Shown piece after piece: positions 61,669 through 64,000 of a stretch of 64,000 nt of DNA; the stretch's first letter is position 1; the number at the start of each line of letters is the position of its first letter. The stretch lies in assembly GCF_019969725.1 (NCBI RefSeq), contig NZ_JAHXYW010000005.1:62001-126000 (forward strand), read 5' to 3'. Source of the DNA: Neobacillus bataviensis (lineage in GTDB: Bacteria; Bacillota; Bacilli; Bacillales_B; DSM-18226). The position numbers and the translations under genes were made by a program. The notes below the pieces were generated by a model. The model did not search any database. It saw only the letters and a list, made by a program, of their open reading frames with translations, and was not told where the DNA came from.

Positions 61669-63492
61669 CTAGACAACTACTTTCATGGTTTCTTTAGTTT
61701 GTCTGGTTTGATTGGTCATAAACAGCAGTATTTCCTTTAGGGTTTCTCTATCTTTATGGATAAAATTCTCAAGTAAGTCTGTAATTTTCGTTTGATCTAC
61801 ATTTACTGGTTTACCTACCAATATTTTTGGATGGACCTGATAGTCCTGTACTTCATTTTGGTTTAGAATTTCTTCAAAAAGTTTTTCACCTGGTCTTATT
61901 CCAGAGTAAGTAATTTCTATTTCATTCTCCGAATAGCCAGATAACCGGATTAAATTTTTAGCCAAATCAACGATTTTTACTGGCTCACCCATATCAAGAA
62001 CAAAAATTTCCCCGCCTTGCGCTCGTGCTCCAGCTTGTAAAACAAGTCGAGAAGCTTCGGGTATTGTCATAAAATACCTTGTCATCTCAGGGTGTGTAAC
62101 TGTTACAGGACCGCCTTTGGAGATTTGTTCCTTGAACAACGGGATGACACTCCCCCTGCTTCCTAACACATTACCAAAGCGGACTGCAACGAACCTTGTG
62201 CTGCTTTTTTGATTTAGCTCCTGCACAATCATTTCAGCAATTCTCTTTGTAGCTCCCATTACACTTGTTGGGTTGACTGCCTTATCAGTAGAAATCATGA
62301 CAAAGGTTTCAACACTATTTTCTCCTGCTGCTTCGGCAACATTTTTTGTTCCAATAACATTGTTTTTAATGGCTTCCTCTGGATTTCTCTCCATTAAGGG
62401 AACATGCTTATGTGCTGCTGCATGAAATACCACCCTTGGTCTATATTCATTCATAATTGCAAAAATTTTATCCCGGTCTGTAATATCCGCAATTTCAGTT
62501 ACAATTTGAATGTTTTTACCCAATGAGGATTTCAATTCCATTTCAATCGTATAAATACTATTTTCCCCATGACCAAGTAGGATAAGTTTTGATGGTGAAA
62601 ACTGAGAAATTTGCCGGCAAATTTCAGAGCCAATCGATCCCCCGGCACCGGTTACAAGTACCACGCTATTGGAAATATATTTTGAAATGGAGTTTGTATC
62701 TAATTCAACTGGCTCTCTCCCTAATAGATCACAAGGTTCTACATTGCGAATTTCATTAACAGAAACTTTACCTGTTACTAGATCTTCAAACAATGGCATC
62801 ATTTGTGTATTAATCTTTGTTTTGATGCATTTCTGATAAATACTGTGCAATTCTTTTTTACTTAGGGATGGGATGGCAATGATAATATTTTCAATCATTA
62901 GATTATTGACCGTATCATTGAGGGTGGTTAAGCCGCCAAGTACTGGCAGCCCCAAAATTTCTAGGTGCTGTTTTTGTTTATCGTCATCAATAAATGCAAC
63001 AGGAATAAGTTCCCCGTCACTATGTTTTAATTGCCTTGCAACTAACATTCCCGCTGACCCTGCACCAATAATGAGTGTTCGTTTCTTAACTCCTTTGTTT
63101 CCTGAAAAATAATTATCTTTATAAAGACGCCAAGAAAACCGAGAACCGCCAATTAAGAACAAATGCATCATCCATGTTGTAGTTAATATACGAAAATATA
63201 TTTGCTGGCCAATAATAAATTGAATAATCGCTGCCGTGACGATTGATAACGTTACAGCCTTCAGAACGGTTATCATTTCACCGACACTAGCATACTCCCA
63301 AGCACTCTTGTACAGCTTATATTTATAAGCAAACAAATGGTGACTTAAAAGCAAAGTTGTTGATACAAGTGTCAAATGCACTTTAGGAACAACACAGCCT
63401 GAAAACAAAAGAAAACTACATATATATACAGATGTAAACACGATTAAAGAATCCACAACTACTAAAGAAAGAAACCGTTTCAGAAAACTCAT
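61669..63492 (-). CDS. Membrane-bound nucleotide-sugar 4,6-dehydratase/epimerase (PglF/CapD/EpsC-like)
   Basis: 607 aa from ATG 63492, after AGAGGGGGG. Four N-terminal membrane helices (about 1-120) are followed by a first Rossmann region (LIIGAGSAGMLVARQLK) and the SDR catalytic domain (about 275-560) with VVLVTGAGGSIGSEI, DITDRDKIFAI and STDKAVNPTSVMGATKR. The usual Tyr of YxxxK is Met (about residue 411), as in the large PglF/WbpM/FlaA1-type dehydratases. It probably converts UDP-GlcNAc to the 4-keto-6-deoxy sugar that the DegT aminotransferase encoded upstream then aminates, the opening of a UDP-bacillosamine-type pathway as in B. subtilis EpsC/EpsN. Confidence 0.92.
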   Translation of the reverse strand: MSFLKRFLSLVVVDSLIVFTSVYICSFLLFSGCVVPKVHLTLVSTTLLLSHHLFAYKYKLYKSAWEYASVGEMITVLKAVTLSIVTAAIIQFIIGQQIYFRILTTTWMMHLFLIGGSRFSWRLYKDNYFSGNKGVKKRTLIIGAGSAGMLVARQLKHSDGELIPVAFIDDDKQKQHLEILGLPVLGGLTTLNDTVNNLMIENIIIAIPSLSKKELHSIYQKCIKTKINTQMMPLFEDLVTGKVSVNEIRNVEPCDLLGREPVELDTNSISKYISNSVVLVTGAGGSIGSEICRQISQFSPSKLILLGHGENSIYTIEMELKSSLGKNIQIVTEIADITDRDKIFAIMNEYRPRVVFHAAAHKHVPLMERNPEEAIKNNVIGTKNVAEAAGENSVETFVMISTDKAVNPTSVMGATKRIAEMIVQELNQKSSTRFVAVRFGNVLGSRGSVIPLFKEQISKGGPVTVTHPEMTRYFMTIPEASRLVLQAGARAQGGEIFVLDMGEPVKIVDLAKNLIRLSGYSENEIEITYSGIRPGEKLFEEILNQNEVQDYQVHPKILVGKPVNVDQTKITDLLENFIHKDRETLKEILLFMTNQTRQTKETMKVVV

Positions 63493-63575
63493 TATTGCCC
63501 CCCTCTCTGTTTTCATTACTAAAAAGGTTACATTTCGTTCTCTTTAAAGAACAACCAAGTAAATACTTCCCTAAC

Positions 63576-64000
63576 CTATGTGGCAATAAATCGCTGCTTT
63601 CTTTTACGACTTACAAAGGACTGGATTGTTTGGATAACCCGTGCTTGCTCCTCTTCGGTCATGTTCGTACCAGAAGGCAGACAAACCCCTTTTTGAAACA
63701 AACAATCAGCGACGTTTAAATGAATGGAATGAGGGTAGAATCTATATTCTTTTAGTAATGGCTGTAAATGCATTGGTTTCCATACAGGTCTAGCTTCAAT
63801 GTTTTCATTTTCTAATTCCTGTATTAACTCCAATGGTGTAAACATTGGTTGTACTGAATCTATAAAGAAAGCAGTTAACCAGCGATTATGACGTGTCCCT
63901 TGATATTCTGGCATAAAAACAAACTCTTTTATATGACCTAATTCGCGGACATATCGTTGAAAAATAGCTTGTTTTTGTGACACTCTTCCTTCAATCTCGG
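63576..64000 (-). CDS. DegT/DnrJ/EryC1/StrS family aminotransferase, C-terminal part (5' outside window)
   Basis: Only the last ~140 residues are visible; the frame is open to the right edge, starting two bases in, and reads EIEGRVSQKQAIFQRYVREL. A GTG at 63983 is internal, not a start. C-terminal motifs MPEYQGTRHNRWLTAFFI, IEARPVWKPMHLQPLL and ADCLFQKGVCLPSGTNMTEEEQ are characteristic of DegT/EpsN/PglE-type PLP-dependent sugar aminotransferases; the PLP lysine is outside the window. It would aminate the 4-keto sugar from the dehydratase encoded downstream (92-base gap with no terminator seen). Confidence 0.9.
   Translation of the reverse strand, partial: EIEGRVSQKQAIFQRYVRELGHIKEFVFMPEYQGTRHNRWLTAFFIDSVQPMFTPLELIQELENENIEARPVWKPMHLQPLLKEYRFYPHSIHLNVADCLFQKGVCLPSGTNMTEEEQARVIQTIQSFVSRKRKQRFIAT

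Noticed and set aside
1..64000. CRISPR arrays, tRNA/rRNA genes or prophage modules
   Set aside because: No regularly spaced repeats, cloverleaf-type genes, integrases or phage structural genes were recognised on either strand by reading.

Overview
The window looks like a chromosomal segment of a low-GC Gram-positive bacterium of the family Bacillaceae (Neobacillus/Mesobacillus/Bacillus-like). Grounds: strong AGGAGG-type ribosome binding sites, TTG and GTG starts, lipobox-bearing solute-binding proteins, YesL/DUF624 proteins beside CUT1 ABC transporters, CcpA-type cre-like sites, Bacillus-style GC-rich intergenic repeats, and an eps-like end region. The genus is inferred. No rRNA, tRNA, CRISPR array or prophage was seen.

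About 57 kb is one carbohydrate-catabolism island, nearly all on the minus strand, so transcription runs from high to low coordinates. From the left edge: (1) 1-6373, a DeoR-led operon with two Gfo/Idh/MocA dehydrogenases, a xylose-isomerase-like TIM-barrel protein, a GH2 enzyme and a GH38 alpha-mannosidase cut by the window edge. (2) 6571-18972, an AraC regulator, a YesL protein and an ABC importer (binding protein plus two permeases, no ATPase), followed by ROK kinase, SIS isomerase, GH84 beta-N-acetylglucosaminidase, a tandem metallo-beta-lactamase-fold protein and a GH38 alpha-mannosidase. (3) 19098-20989, a plus-strand, GC-richer dehydrogenase/isomerase pair. (4) 21039-46810, NagA and a long array: dehydrogenase, isomerase, GNAT, FGGY kinase, GH20, GH1, a two-FAD-domain oxidoreductase, GH36, ROK, SIS, a DUF1537 sugar-acid kinase, class II aldolase, GH38, class II fructose-bisphosphate-type aldolase, Asp/Glu racemase-like protein, an uncharacterised barrel protein and an amidohydrolase. 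(5) 46953-51438, a second ABC importer with its LacI regulator. (6) 51796-56270, YesL, a GH63/GH100-like glycosidase and a fourth GH38. A plus-strand lactonase follows.

None of the glycosidases shows a signal peptide, so oligosaccharides are probably imported whole and cut inside the cell. The set (alpha-mannosidases, beta-N-acetylglucosaminidases, GH1/GH2 beta-glycosidases, alpha-galactosidase, NagA, ROK kinases) would suit N-glycan-like or other Man/GlcNAc/Gal glycans. The repeated pairing of Gfo/Idh/MocA dehydrogenases with TIM-barrel isomerase-like proteins hints at a parallel keto-sugar (oxidative, non-hydrolytic) route. The 11-base operator-like word GGGAACGTTCC occurs seven times, in both transporter control regions and inside four genes, and may define a LacI-type regulon.

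From 57.6 kb to the right edge the DNA is AT-richer and carries exopolysaccharide genes: a pectate-lyase-like protein whose apparent start codon is ATA, an acyltransferase, a YdcF-like protein, a glycosyltransferase, a PglF/CapD-type nucleotide-sugar dehydratase and the end of a DegT-type aminotransferase, resembling an eps/UDP-bacillosamine-type locus.
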